Source: Branchiostoma floridae
Taxonomy: Eukaryota; Chordata; Leptocardii; Amphioxiformes; Branchiostomatidae
DNA length: 64,000 bases
Reading direction: 5' to 3'
Assembly: GCF_000003815.2 (NCBI RefSeq)
Contig: NC_049979.1
Span: 27,653,239-27,717,238, forward strand
The notes under the pieces were generated by a model, which was not told the origin of the DNA, did not search any database, and worked only from the letters and a program-made list of their open reading frames with translations. Positions 42,101 to 57,100 of this stretch are shown here, piece by piece. The position numbers were made by a program, and so were the translations under genes. The first letter of the stretch is position 1, and each line of letters begins with the position of its first letter.

Positions 42101-45100
42101 TGGCATGGGCTTATACATGTATGTCAAACTACTTCTCTACACAACCACACAGGGGAAACAGTTGGCATGGGCTTATATGTCAAACTACTCCATACAGTTG
42201 TACAATAAGTTGGACTAACAGCATATACATGTAATGATGGCACAGATATCCCATTTTCTAAAAACGAAAATAGATATAGATACAATTTTCCAAGTCGTAG
42301 TATTTCATTAGGTACCTTGAGATGAATAGAAAAAACCTTCATCCACACACACAAACTTCATGTGAAGTCTTCAATCAATTTGGAAATCATCAAGTATGGC
42401 TCATTACAGCTTGCACCATCCAAGGAAGTTGAATAATCCCCTATTCAACCTCCTTGCACCATCTAATGTTACATGTAAAAAGACATCCAATATGTTCATA
42501 TTCATCTTCATCGTCACTCCCATCATTACTCAGGCCACATTGATTTGATTATATGGATGGTATCCTCTCGGAACCCCAAAACTGATGGGAGCGTGCAAAT
42601 GAAAAGAAAGTTTGCCCTCCAAAAAGTTGAAATCTAAGTGGTCGGGAAGGTTGGACAAATGACATAACTTACAGAATTTGGCTATTTATTTTCACCAGCT
42701 TTTTACAATTTACAGTATGGTGGAAAACTATTTTTTGGAAATGGACGAAAAATGATACATATACATATGTCATCCATGTAATTGTATCAACATGGCCTTA
42801 CCCAACCTTTTACCCTCAGCCCCTTAGAAGTTTTCTATTAGATGGAACACACAATACTATGTCTAACACAGTAGATAGTAATTTTGCAACAGGACTATAT
42901 GACAGCTGTGCTTTAACAAAGTACCTGCCTCCTTATCCTCATGCTTCAATCGCGGTCCTTTCTTTCCTGCCAGGAAGGTGTGCAGTAATAGAAAGGATCA
43001 CATCATATCAGATCAGATTAAAGCATTAACCAGTCAGCATTACCATAAACTTAGCTGTCACGTTTACCTGATAAAACCATTCCAAATAGCAGAGCCATTC
43101 AGACAAGAACCAAAAGTCAATCAAAAAGTCTTAAGTATGCGTCATTCAGAGCAAATTACATTACAGGGGTGTTCAACATCATCATTCAGTAACTGTTCTA
43201 CTTAGAGTGATATCAATCCAACTTACCCGTACTGGCATTCCTAAGTACTGCGTTTGTCTAATAAACAATGCCACCATGCACTACCTGTGACTACCCAGTT
43301 AAAGGACCATGGTACAAGGTACTGCATTTTTCATTACATTCTCAGTAATAAAACCTTCATGTGTTCATGATCTATGTATGGCAACCTCTTCTGTTGTGTG
43401 CTGCCACCAGATTCCATCCACATGCTGTAGAACTGCAGCCGCTGCAGGGAGATCAGGTCTGGCTACATGCTACATGACAAGACTGTACGCCTGAGGTGAT
43501 CTCCCTACACCAGAGACAGGGCTCACTCCATGGGCGTCTGCATGCATGGTCTTCAGGCACAAGGCTGACACTACATCGCTGCTCTCAAGACGCATTGAAC
43601 TTATAGGATATCACGATGCTATACTCTTGGATGCATAAACATGTGCCAGTAAAATAACTTGATGCAAGGCCTGTATACAAGCAATCGAAAAAATGAAACC
43701 ACTGATGCACATTGTGGCAGTACTTTAGGAGGCACAGTAGTAGTCCATCAATCTTAAAATTTTCTCTTTCTATATAGGTTACTTGGGTTCACAAAATGTT
43801 TCATAGTATTTTCATATTAGGTTTTAAGCTTCAGATATTAGCATTACTACAAGCACATTCAACACTTGAATGTATAGTCTTATCAAATTGTTCAAGTAGA
43901 CTTATTCAATTTAAACTTAACAAGTTAATTAAAATTTCTAGTCCTCCCTCTGGCAGGTCACATACAAGCTAGGTGACCACCTTTATAACTATATAAATAT
44001 ATACATTTTGTATTAATAAACTACATAAAATTATTGATAAAACTCTATAATGTAAATTTGCAACATCAACGTCACAGCATCAATTTGTGAGGGTGTTGGA
44101 GGGAAATTGTAAATAATATTGCTATTGGTACTCTGTTTAGAAAGGAATTAGATAAAACTTAAATTTAAGACAAAACCTAATACAAAAAGTTTGGTAACTT
44201 CATCTTGGTCAATTATGTTTCCATTGCTACCAATGTTGCCTTTAAGCAAGTATTCAAAAATACTGAAATCGTCAAATAGATAGTAGACATGAATTCATCT
44301 GAAAGTTCCTGACCTGGAGCTGGTTCTTCTTCCTTTCCTTCCTCCCCTTCCTCCTCCTGCTTGGGTCTCACCAGTCTCAGCTTCCTTAGCAGGTTAACAA
44401 AGCGTTGACCAATAGAGGGAGGTGGTGGCTCCTCCTCCTCTTCATCCTGTCAACATTAGGTTGGAAAACCATGAAAATGTCATTCCATCATTGAAAACCT
44501 CAAAGTGACACATGTTGTGTTCTGTAACAACAGCTTTAAGTTCTGTCACCAAAGATACAAAAGAATTTCATTACGAACTTAAAATGTTGAATGATTTGTG
44601 TGCTGTAACAACAGATGAAGCTTCATCACCAACATCATAAAGGAATTTAATTAGAGTCTGAAGTGATACAGATATTGAATGACTTGTGTTCTATGATCTG
44701 TAATAGCAACTAAAATTTCAGCACCAAGGGAAGAAAGGAACATCAGTAGGAGCTTGAAAGTGACACAAGTATTAAATGATTTGGGTTCTGTAACAACAGC
44801 TGAAATTTCAACATGAAGGATTTGTTTACATGAAGACAGGATTTTATAACCCCAGTAGAAGTTGGATACTCCACCTAACAGATTCCATTGTAGTGAAATA
44901 GACCATTGTTTCGAACATCACAGACAATCATGTCCAGGTTCAGGTCTGGACCTGGACACGATCCTCTGGACCTGAACTGGTCATGTACCTAAGTTTCCTG
45001 TACCAGTACCCACCCCTACTGCTGTAAAGAATTTCATTATGAACTTCAAATATTGAGTGATTTGTATACTGTAACAACAAATGAACTTTTATAGCAACAA

Positions 45101-48100
45101 GGATACAAAGGAATGCCAGTAGACATTTCAAAATGACACGGATATTGAATGATTCATGTGCTAACATTATGACAACAGCTAAAAATTCAGCACCAAGGAG
45201 CAGAAGTCACAAAAGGAAATACAAGGAAACACCTACCAAAGGCAAGCCCAAGCCAGTCAGCATGTCATCATGGAAGTAGAACATGGCTTCTCTCATGTCC
45301 ATTGGTGTGGGACAGTCCTCATTCTCCTCATCATCTTTGAAATCCACCAGATGATTCATCTAAAAAAAGGTAGGGAAAGACTTTTTTTGAGGCCATAAGG
45401 GTAGTAGGATGCTGCCTACTTTTTACACCAGCTTTTACCCCCTCCCTCATTGTATTACACCTGAGTGAGAAAATTCATGTTAAGTCACTTCCCAAAGGCA
45501 CAATATTGGTGGCATATCAGGGTATTCAAACCCAGGACCTCTAGGTTCTGGGCCAAGCACCTGAACCGTTACTCCAACAAGATGCCGTCACAGGCAAAAC
45601 AAGTTTTTCATGCGACAAACTATGTCGAAGACTAATTGGACTGACTTATACTGCTCTGACTTAAACTGCTCCATTTTCTAAATAAGACCTTTTTTCAAGC
45701 TCAGAAAAGTTTCATCCGCAAACATTGATAAAATTCTAGAATGGTGGTCTGGAAATGGATAAATGGTGTCACCTGTTCTTGTGGTGAACACCTGAACTCT
45801 TTGGTCTTCCTTGCCGTGACAGCCACCGACATGTGAAGCGCACTCATCACCTCATGGTAGCGCTCAGCTTGGTTCTGTGGGTACAATAACAGTCTTCTAT
45901 GAGTCCCATTTGTTCCATGTACATGTATAGTCTTAGCATCAGGGTCCTCATTTCAGAAAACAAAAAGGCACTCATCTGTTCTATTTGCCGTCACAATCTA
46001 GGGGACATTGGCTGAGAATTTCTCAATAATTATCATTAAAAAAATGTGTGGCCACTCATTGGAAAATTATGTGGCCGTCATGGGCAGGGATTTGGAACCT
46101 GTCTGATCCCCATTCAATGTGGCAGGCCATCTTGGGAAGGTTGCTTAATGCTTGCGCCTATGGGGAACAAGAAAAAGTGGACGTTATGGCCAGGGGACTG
46201 GCTTGAAAAGGTAGCCGCTTCAACGGGTTTTGCTGTATTTCATTTTCAATTCATGTCTTAATCCTCTGTTATCCATAAGGGACACAATGGTGCAGTGGGA
46301 TCAATAATTGCACATCTATTGCATTGCATTTACTAACCTTTTGTACTTTACAGGCCCACTGGTCTCCAAATGCAACAATGGACTCCACCTTGTGCCTAAG
46401 GTCATTGTCACACAGGTGATGAAGCAGATGGCACATCTGCAGCTTGACTGGTTCCACCAGACCCATTTGTAGTAGTCCATCAGGAACTGTGCCTGATATA
46501 CATCATACAAAAAATGGTTGGAGTCATCAGACATAGGAAGTGTATTATTTTTATAATTGCCACACAAATGAGTCTTGAAAAATGGCAAAAACCTTCCAAA
46601 ACACATTATTATAGTATTTCATGAAACAAGACTTTTATGACTTTCTTCGAATGAACATTAACAGTCAGATAAATTTCTTTATTCCAGTTAAACCCTGCTA
46701 CAATGTGGCTTTTATTCTCATTTGATGGAATAAGAAGTCATAACGTTTTCCAATAACTTAAAGGTACTTACTGTAGGATTTTGCCACCTAAACTGCAAAT
46801 ATTCTAAATTAGCATTAATATTGATATTTGTAACTAATTTCCAGCATATCTTTGCCATTTTCTCACATTTCAAGCATTGGGAAACAACGCAAAATGGACT
46901 GCCAACAAACTTCAGTAACAATTTCAGTGGACGATCAAATACGTTCTAGCCCATTCCTTGGTAAATCGGAAAGTTAGACAATATGGTCCTTTATGTCAAT
47001 GATGCAAAAAGGACTGCCTTTTTGCCCATGCTTACAAACGATGTCCCAACTCACCTGACGCATAGTTCTCATCAAACACACCAGGATGGATCAGGCTGAG
47101 AATCAGTCTCTTCTCATCATCATTTAAAATACCTGGGAAAATATACAATGTTCAATTTGATTCTGAAGTGACTGTTCTGAATTAACGCTCATAAATTCTA
47201 CAATTGTTGTTATACCACTTGACACAAGATTAATTCAGATACATCTAAATGTACAAAACCTATACATACAACATTTTCTAAATATGTTGACAAATAACTT
47301 CCACATATAACCTACCTATGAGGAACAGCTTGTCCACAAGTTTTAAAGATGGGCTGAAGGACAGAAAGAAAACAAAAGTTTAAAATCATCCCTTTATCAT
47401 AAAGAATTCAGACATCAGTATTATGAGATGCAAGTAATCCTAATTCTCACATACATTGTAACTGATACCATTACCATTGTCTTAACAACACACTAATTTG
47501 GTGGATGTTTACTACAAAGGTTTGCAAGTACATGTATATAGTACATAAAATTGATCTTTACATGGTCTATGCTACTACGTGTACTTACAAACTACCCTCT
47601 ATTTATTCTTTCTAAGACTCATTCATATATATGGTGCCCAGCCCCTCCAGCTCTGTCCTACCACTTGCTACATAAAGTAATCAAACACAACAGGGTGTCT
47701 GCTACTTTAAAACAGCAACATTTGTATGGTCCAAGTCATTGCCTTATTTGTATGGAATGGAAGAAACAGAGCAAAAACAGTCAGTGAATGTAAACATAAG
47801 TTCAGAAATGTTCAGAAATGATACATTGAAGCATATAAACATACACAAAGAGGTTCTCCATGCTTCCTCCAGGCGGGTCCCTGCAGTGCACACCTGCGTG
47901 GACCGCAGCTGTCAGCTCCTCCAGTACATACTTCTTCAGTTCTATCAGGTCATAGGGAGGACTGCCCACAAACTTCAGGTCCCCACTACATACACAAAAT
48001 ATCAGCAAATTATTACCATAGCTTTAAATTTGTAACAAGTCATACTTTTACATCTTACTGTTGTGATGTATGTGAGAGGTACAAATGTACTAAGATCAAT

Positions 48101-51100
48101 TATTTTTCTCAATGACGAAATCAATAGCCTTTCTTAAACCTTACTTAAGAGATCGTCTTGAGCTGGTCAGCAAATCCTTTTCCTGAATTTGCATTTTCTA
48201 TTAAGGTCAAATTTGGCCACAAGATTAAAATCATCACTTTCCAATACTTTTAGATGGTTACACTGAAAATACTACGATGTACATGTAAGCATATTACTTT
48301 GGGAACATATAACCACTATGTTAAATGTTCCATCACTTGGTTTTAGGACCAGATCAATCTTTCTATGCTGCTCCAGGTCTAGCAGAAAAAAGGATTGAAG
48401 ATTGAAATATGCAATATACATATTACAAAGACCCTTATAGAGTTTAAACCTAAGATTTATGGAAGGTTGACAACTTTTTTGTCATCAAAGTTCACAGTGT
48501 TGGTAATGATGGTAATAGTTTATTTATCAGTCTCACATTTCTGTGATGAACTCCGGCTTGAGTACTGGAGGTCTGATAGAGGTGGAGGCACAGACACCAG
48601 GCAGGAATGGCTTCAGGGCCTCTGAGTCCTCAAACAGGGTGATGGAGCGGGTCTGGTCACTCAGGGGCACGATGTACTCATTCTGGGTCATCATCCTGGA
48701 GATATAGAAAGTGATATCAATCCAGCAAAGCACACTGAAGAGCCATTCTTCTACGGGTTACTTCTACAGAGAAGACAGCTGCTACGTCAAGTTTTTACAG
48801 GACCTGGTTCATTCTCACTCGCACTGGACTAGTACCCAGTTTATCACGTGTTATTCCCATCAGGCGAGGGTTACACATAGACGTTCTTCCACCAGGGAAA
48901 TTCATCTACAAAATGTAGCTCTTTTTGAGTAATCTTGCTATCGAAAGATGAACATGTCTCAATTCCAAAGCACCCAACCTAGCCACAGTGCAAAAGGTGG
49001 ACATTCGAGCTCTTTTTGACGAGCACAGTACAGTAGATGACAGCTAACATTCCATCCTAAGGACTGCAACCCTTTCCGGTTGCATGCATGTCGGGTGATC
49101 GATACAGCCATAATTGAACTTATGGCTTCTAGTTACAGACGCAGGGCTGCTAACCACTGGACTACACATAATACCAGAGCACCTGGGGTATTACTGAACA
49201 TCAACAGATATGAGTTGAATTAAACAACACAAACAAACATGCTTAAAGGCCATGTGCAAGGCAAGACAGAAACCCAACTGTGATCATACAGCCTCACTCT
49301 CAAAAGTACATTTAGATATTGGACTGGTTGAACTTATCATTGAGATGATTTGATCCAGCAAATCATTAAATTGGGTTTTTGTATCATTTTGAAATGGAGA
49401 CAAGTCTGTGGTTACCTGGACTTGACCCTTGACTCCAGATGCATGTCAATCATGAGGTTGTAGAAACCCTTCCTCAACAGTCCTGGCAGATCTGTCAAAG
49501 AAATAACTTTCTGTTCATCACTTTGTAAAGCAAAAAAAGTGAAAACAGTCCATTTCAAAATGGGTTTTTTAAGAATTCTAAGAACAAGCAAATAAAGGCA
49601 AACATCCCAATCGACTGTTGGACACTAATGGGCTATAGGACCAATGGGCTGTAACAGGGTTCTAGCCAGCATCCATCCTTCCGTTCTTTGACAGAATTTT
49701 GCTACTGGGGAACGGACAAAAATTTTGCCCATTCCGTCTTCTGTGATGGGACAAAAACTGGCAAATAAAGATATTAATTGACCCAAGCTGATGTCTACCA
49801 TGTCTATCAGCAAAATCTGCCCCTCAAATTAAAGGAAATAGTATTTTAGAGGGTCTAGATTTCAAACTTTTCCCAGGGAGCATACACCCGGATCACCCTA
49901 GGATTGTTGTGTCTCTGACAGGATTTCCATTCAAAATCCAGGGGACGGAAAAAATATTCAGGCTGGCTAGAACACTGCTCTGAAAGACCAATGGACTGCT
50001 CCAGAGGAACTCATCAGCCCATACAAACATTGATCAGGAAGGTGGTACTCACATCTTGACCTTATACAGTACATGAGTTGTTCCCTGTCGATATGCTCAG
50101 TCAGGATGTGTGCCACTCTGTAGTTCCCCTCTGCACATACAGCACTGTACATCTTCAGTGTGCCAGCATGGAAACTAGAGTAACAGCAGATGTTAATAAT
50201 AATAATAATAATAATGGTTTATTGGGTCCATTAAAAAGTACAGATTCGCAGGACTCAGAAATTGGTCCTGAATTGCTCATGTACTAACATAGATTGTAAC
50301 ATGGACAACATAACGAGGACAATTAAAATCGTTTACAAATATCAAACGTATTAAAATACATACAGATTTATATACAGATTGGGTTAACCGATAAAATCGA
50401 CAGATAGTATAAGGTAAAAACGGCACAGTTCATGAGTTCAGTAGTCGGACGAAGTGCGGAATGGTACTGTTCTTATACCGCTCCGTTCTGGCATTGACAG
50501 TGGTCAGTTTGTTGTGTGATCTGGTACGCCTTAAAGACCTTACTGTCACCCATCACACTTTGTCTGGCTTTATTGTCATTACTTTATTTTTACAATTATA
50601 GGTTACCTTGTGATAAATTTCATGACAAAATCTTAAAAGAGTAAATTCAAACTTTTTGTATTTGGAACCGCTTTTAAATGACCATAGAGTGATTGTATAA
50701 GAAACATCAATGTCAAGGAACACATACTAAGTTAACAAAAATCATACAACAAGGAATCGCTGTATGATTGTTGTATGAAAAATGCAACACTATTGAACTG
50801 CACACAAAATCTTAGTACATCATAATCATAGTAGCGCAAACACCCTTAGGGTTGCATTTCCTCAACTATTAATTTTTTTCATAATATTATTGACAAATTT
50901 GATAGCCTACCTCAAGAGAATTTCATCGTCAATCAGCTCCAGGAGATCCACACATTTGTGTTCTTCAGGAATGTAACAGGCCATAAATTGCACTAGTGGG
51001 GAAAAAGAGGAACGATACAAAACTTAACACAGCATTTAAGCATCTTTCAGTACCTTTAGGATCTGGTGTAAATATACAACAATGGTAATGCAATCAAACC

Positions 51101-54100
51101 AGCATTCTTACAGCAGTGTTTGAATGCAAAATTCAAACAGGATCTACCCATATACCAAGTATCAAGGTAATCCATCCAGGCATTCTCGAGTTATCTTGTT
51201 GACAGAAACACACAATGAACGCTGCGTGTGAAAAACATAACCATCTTGGAGAAGGTAATAAGAGTATTCTCAGTGCAAACTTCCAAATGCACAGTCATGC
51301 AGACATTTACTGATACCCAACAACAGCCAGGTACCCAAACATTTCTTTATCAAACTCTTCATGTTATCGTTGTCATAGAAAGCCACAATCGGCCCTTTAA
51401 GCAAATAGATTTTACTGCATGTGAATGGAGCCGCCAAAGTGTAAGGTACTCTGCATTCAATAGCACAACATGCCCATTTCTGTGTTGTACGTAGATGCAG
51501 ACTAGAGGAGATACACATGTACTCGTGACTGTGTTTTTTACACTGTTTGAATCTGTTATGATACCTGCAATTAGGCAACAGGCAAGAATTTGCAATAAAC
51601 TTATTATCATTATAGAAGTAAGGACTGTATCTGACCAGGCTCGATACACTCCATGTGATAGCCCTTGGTCGGAGACTCCTTGAAGCTGCGCACGTCCAGG
51701 CACTTGGCTGGCATCCTCTTCCAGGATGTCGGCTTGAGAAGCTGCATCTCGACCCTGGCCGGGCACTGAGGCACGGGGTTACCCGCCTCACTCTTGAAGT
51801 AGACTGCAGACAGGGGGAGGCAGGTCTGCAAAAAAAACAGAGACAGTGAAATGTTAGACCAAGGGGGCAGTAGGTAAAAAGGTTCACTGTTTGGCAAGTC
51901 AGCTATTTCATTTAATCTACATGTATCTTGTCATCTCTTTGGGTCCTGACAAGAAAAGGCATTATATGTACAATAGGGAAACATTAAGTCAAATGTCTGC
52001 CAGCTCTTTGTTATAGTTTTCTGCATAGAAATGCATGATTTTGAGAAAACACACTTCAATGTACATGTATCAACCTTCTTTTCAGCAACAAAACTTCAAA
52101 TTATTTATTCAACGATCATGAAAAAAAATTTTTTTGCCTCAATTAAAGAATGTCCTTACGAGCTACATGCACAAACAAATAGCTTTATTTTTCTTGATAA
52201 GCCAAAGGAACATATCTAGGTTGATACTCAACCCTTACCAGTACCATACTACCAATGATCGTTCAGTATTCAAACCACAAATCTCTGGATTTCTCTTGTT
52301 TACATTTTTACACCCAAAGCTATGCACTCATTAAGTTTTCTTTTCTTTATTGTGAAAAATGCAATGTGTAAAGTTAGAAGAATGCCCAGAGGAATCAGAG
52401 TTTGTGAATTTTGTGCTCACCTTACTCTTGCCCAGCTCCACCTGCACCATGTCATGTGCAGAAGGATCACAGAATACAGCAGGGAAAACCTTCATCCCGG
52501 GCTCCACCTGAAATACATAAGGGATACATGGTTATTGGTTTGTATAGTTATGTTGTGTGAAGGATAAAGGATACCAACTAGTGGTATACAACACAGCATA
52601 TTCTGTATTACCCGAGGTACATGTACCAGTCTGACCCACAGGAGGGATGGGACTGAAGATGATGCAGAATACAGAGTTGTATTGTTGTATGTCATGCGCA
52701 CTGGCAAAAACACACATTTTAAAGCAAAATACACCAGAGTTTGAGAAAATTTGGCATCCTCAAATAAAGAATTGTTACAACGTCAATTGCAATGTATTCA
52801 GATTATCAACAGTGGTGCACTCAGTGCACACAAAGTACATTTGAATTATTCAATGGAAGCCTATGGCATGTGATAACAAGTTATCACCTGGTCGAGAACA
52901 CCCGTATCGAACGTTATCATGGCCAAGGTATGACATAAATGTATGTACAGGATAAAGAATACTGACTAATGTAATACTTAATGAGCAAATATTTCCACAC
53001 CTTGAACTCCATTGTCCCAATGGGCATACATATACCTGTAGATGTAGTTACAATTTCTAGTTTTCATTCCCTTACAAATTTGTACATGTACATGTAGAAG
53101 GCAGGATATGATAATGACTGACCTGGAAGGTGGTGGTCAGCTCTTTGCCATAGGCAGAGAAGGACAGTACTCCGGTGGCCACGTTGGCCATGCAGCCAAT
53201 GACGAGACCTCGCTTAGCTCCCTCTGGGCCCATGGCTGCTGCGTAGTCACCAGCACAGATCATGAAACAGTTCTGACGAGTGATTCTGTCAAATGGTTAA
53301 AAAAAGTTGTTAACAACTTGATGACCAAGATTTCTAACTGAATCTGTTAAGGCACAAGAGGAAGTGAAAGAAACAATACAAATTACATGTTTTTACTCAC
53401 ACATGTAATATACTATATAATGCTCAGATTCTACTGATCTAGCTAGACTTAAACTTGAAAATCCATCCATAAAACATGTTTTACAGAAGTCTGCCTGGTG
53501 GATACTAGACTGACGGCCGTTTTTACACACAAAAATGGAAAGACTGATACAAATCACAATTTTCACAAATATATATAACTCGCATCCACTGAACTTAAGG
53601 GGGAGCTAAACTTAAGATTGAAATCTATACTCTGCTCAATATACTCTGGTCCTCCACTTTTGTTTTACAGAATGTTGTCTTATAATATAGCTATATAGTT
53701 ACAAATTGTAGTCATAGTCTGACTGACAACTGAGGGGATACAGGAGACAATTCAGGGCTGTCCCCCTGTTGACGGAATTTTATGACATCAGGGATTAGCA
53801 CATCCCAATCAGTTCTGACAGAATTATATAAAACAAGTGAGAACTTGACTTTGGGGTACATTTAGCATATTATAGACAGCTTTTCATTCTTACTGTGCAA
53901 TGCTGATATTGTAATATCTTAGAGATGAAAACTAAGAGAAGACGTACGTCTCATAGACATTCCCATGTTCGTCACCCATGGTGCAGGTAACCTGTCTGAT
54001 CTTCAGGGGATCGAAGTCCCTCTCGTACTGGTGGAAGTCAGTCGTACAGTAGCCCACATACACCTGGTTTGGATCCTGCTGTGGGAAAATCCTGACAGCC

Positions 54101-57100
54101 CAGTAGTATGTGGTAACCTACGGAAAGTAACAGAGATAACGTTTCAACAAGGAAAGGTAATATTCACAAGTAAATGCAGCATATTTAACTTGAAACCTTA
54201 AGCCTACCCAAGACATGTAGAATTGATTTAAAAAGTTAATAGAAAACAGTTATGCAAAACTGAAGTGTTCCAAAAATAAAATTTGTCCAATATGACACGA
54301 AATTTCAGGTCCTTTGGCCCTAAAATAAGTTTAATCTACGACCGAAATGGTAGGATGAGAGGAAGAAAAGTCAGGTGGAAAATATTATCTCAATATCCAA
54401 AGCAGTGCCATACAGTTCAGGATTCAACCCTCCAACTTAAGATCTAAATCTACACTTACTACATGTTGTGCAAACGTTTTGTATGGAGATTCATGTGGGT
54501 AGCCATATGTTCAAGTAGCCATACCATCATGTACATGTACAAGTAGCCATGCCATCGCACCCATCCTTTCTTTTCCAAAAGCCTTTCCAATCAGCTTGAA
54601 TCTTAACAGTCTCCTCGGTAACCTTTCTTTACAAATTTACAGCCAAATGATAAACAAAACTGTGACTGACTTTGCTCCAGTCAGGCTCTTCCTCCTCTGG
54701 CTCCGTTGGTGTTGCGGGTGATTCAGGCTCCATGATGACAGAGGCTGGTCTCTTTCTCTTCAGGAGGGTGTCGAGGGGTTTCTTCTTGGGCTTCTTTTCC
54801 TTGGAGGAGTCCAGTTCCCCCATCCTCTCCAGAGACTTCTCTGCCAACATCTTCAGCCTGTCCCTCTCCGTCATGTCGTCCTTGAACTTGGGTTTCTCTT
54901 CGCTGAACTGTCCTTCTTTGCTCTTGACCAGAGCCTCGAAATCAGTGTCAACTGCAACAAGTAGAGAAGTTTGAAACTACATGCACAGTGACTTAGAGGA
55001 AGGTCAGTGATGCTTATTTGCATTGATTTGGGGTATAATTAAGTTGATGACCCATTACGACATGTTATGGTGTCAAAAGACCTGGTTATTTGCTATAACC
55101 ACTGAAGAATGTCACTGAGTGTGGAAGTGAAGCATATGACATGATTGATTAATGTCATCTGATTACATTTTACGAGTAATAATCAAAATGTTCTTGGCTT
55201 GGAGACAAAAAAAAGAACAATGCATGGAACAATTTCTAAACAACATTAAGCTGCTGAATGCTAATTATATTATCTAAAATATGATGATTTGGTTGACTGA
55301 TAATAGTTTAGGACCTGGTTGTCATGAAAGGGACACTTCCTTGATCAGCAGATAGAAAATGACATAAAAAACACACATGTTGCATTATCATTACATAATG
55401 TACAATGATGAAGATTCATCAAAGGAGATCTTGCCTATTCACGAAATTTCCTGTTTTTCAATATTTTAGAAATTGTGCTATAATTCCCCAATTTGGTGAC
55501 TGATTGACACCTGTTGGCAACAAATTCATGACTTGTTGGCAACTCTTAAAAAATGTCTTTAGCAAACAGTCACCAACAGGCAAAACCCTGTGACATACCC
55601 ACTTTACTGACCTTTGTCAAGAATGGGATCAAACTCCTCCTCAGTCCTGACTCTGGGCCTGGTGAACCTGTCCCTCATCTTGACAGGCAGGCTGAGCCGC
55701 ATGTACACAAAGTTGGGCTCGTCCTGCTTGGTGCTGATCTTCTTGTGCACTACTTTCAGGGAGGGCGGTGCTTTGGCACTGAGCAAACAACAACAAGGTA
55801 ACAGATCAGAAAAGTAGTAGATATAGAACAATGAGAGAGAGAGAGAGGGAACTTTATTGCACGACAATTGTAACAGGTATGATGTGTGGAAACTTGTAAA
55901 TATACATGGCAGTTGAGATATTGATTATATCTGCCGGGTCCTTGTCAACTGATGGACTAATGACAATATACATTAACTAACAATATTTAAGAACTAAACT
56001 TAATGAATGGCAATAAAGACATCTAACTGTCAAAAATGATATGATGCTGACAAGAATTAGTTTTGGAAGTGTACTGACTTTCCAACATCTATTCCATATG
56101 ATGCCAAAATGCACCATTTCCTAACTTACATTATAGCCATGTCATTCAATTAACATGTATATTTGCCTTTGGGCCCAAGATTTCTGTTAACAAGTTTACC
56201 AAACAGTAACTGACAGTGTACAGTCATGGTTCCACACTTGCAGACGCAAGATAACATTTCACCTCTGGGCATACATGACATGTATTTTTTGTATGACACT
56301 AGTCAGACAGTCTTGAAAACATGAGGAGAGTTTCCCTACCCAGGAGGGATCCTGATGACATCAATCTCATCATTACTGATGTTGCTGAACAGAGGAAGAT
56401 GATGGACCGTGTACCACATAGTCATGGGCCTCTTCATGTTCCTGTTGGATACAAATAACACTTGATACATGACATACATGGGAGTTGTTATGTATCATAT
56501 AAAGGTCCAGGAAATTAAAACTGCTAACACAGCAGTCAGGAAGTAGGATACGGAAGGCAAAGAACTGGAAGATGCACAACCCTAACATGCATCTCTGCAC
56601 ACTCAATAAAAATGCTTTTTGAAACCTTTATCTACATTTGTATATTAGCAATAATCCATGCATATGAATCTGACAGATGATACAATACTACAAGACTTAC
56701 ACACAGAACGGTTCATAGCCCTCTTTCAGCCCATGGACTGTGAAAAACTTGAAAGTAGAGGCATCCTAGGGAAAGAAGAGCAACTTCAATTAGATAACAA
56801 AAAAATATGAAGATGCTATTCATGATGGTATTCCTAAAAGAATTATAATAAACCATTAATTTTGATGTCTTGTACATGGATCACTACAGTAACAAGATTG
56901 TTTATTTTCTTGAAGAAAAAAAAGCATGTTTGTCTGTTCTTTGCATTAGGAGATTAAGTTTTAATTGGAGTGTGTGCATAGTGTATGCATGTGTGATCAT
57001 GTACTATGTGACTGTTAAAGGGACATAATGTAAAAAATAAAGTTACTGTTTTCGGTCATTTTTCTGCATTATGAGTTGAGTCTACCTTATTACACTGCAC

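Noticed and set aside
41789-42234. Repetitive plus-strand frames of up to 139 residues
   Set aside because: Frames arise from the 46-bp minisatellite at the exon 28 acceptor and run antisense to the exon.
51270-51887. 205-residue minus-strand frame
   Set aside because: It covers exon 15 in the wrong frame; the correct frame reads [16 protein letters not shown].
54672-54974. 100-residue plus-strand frame
   Set aside because: Antisense shadow of RyR exon 11, whose minus-strand frame has splice sites and conserved neighbours.
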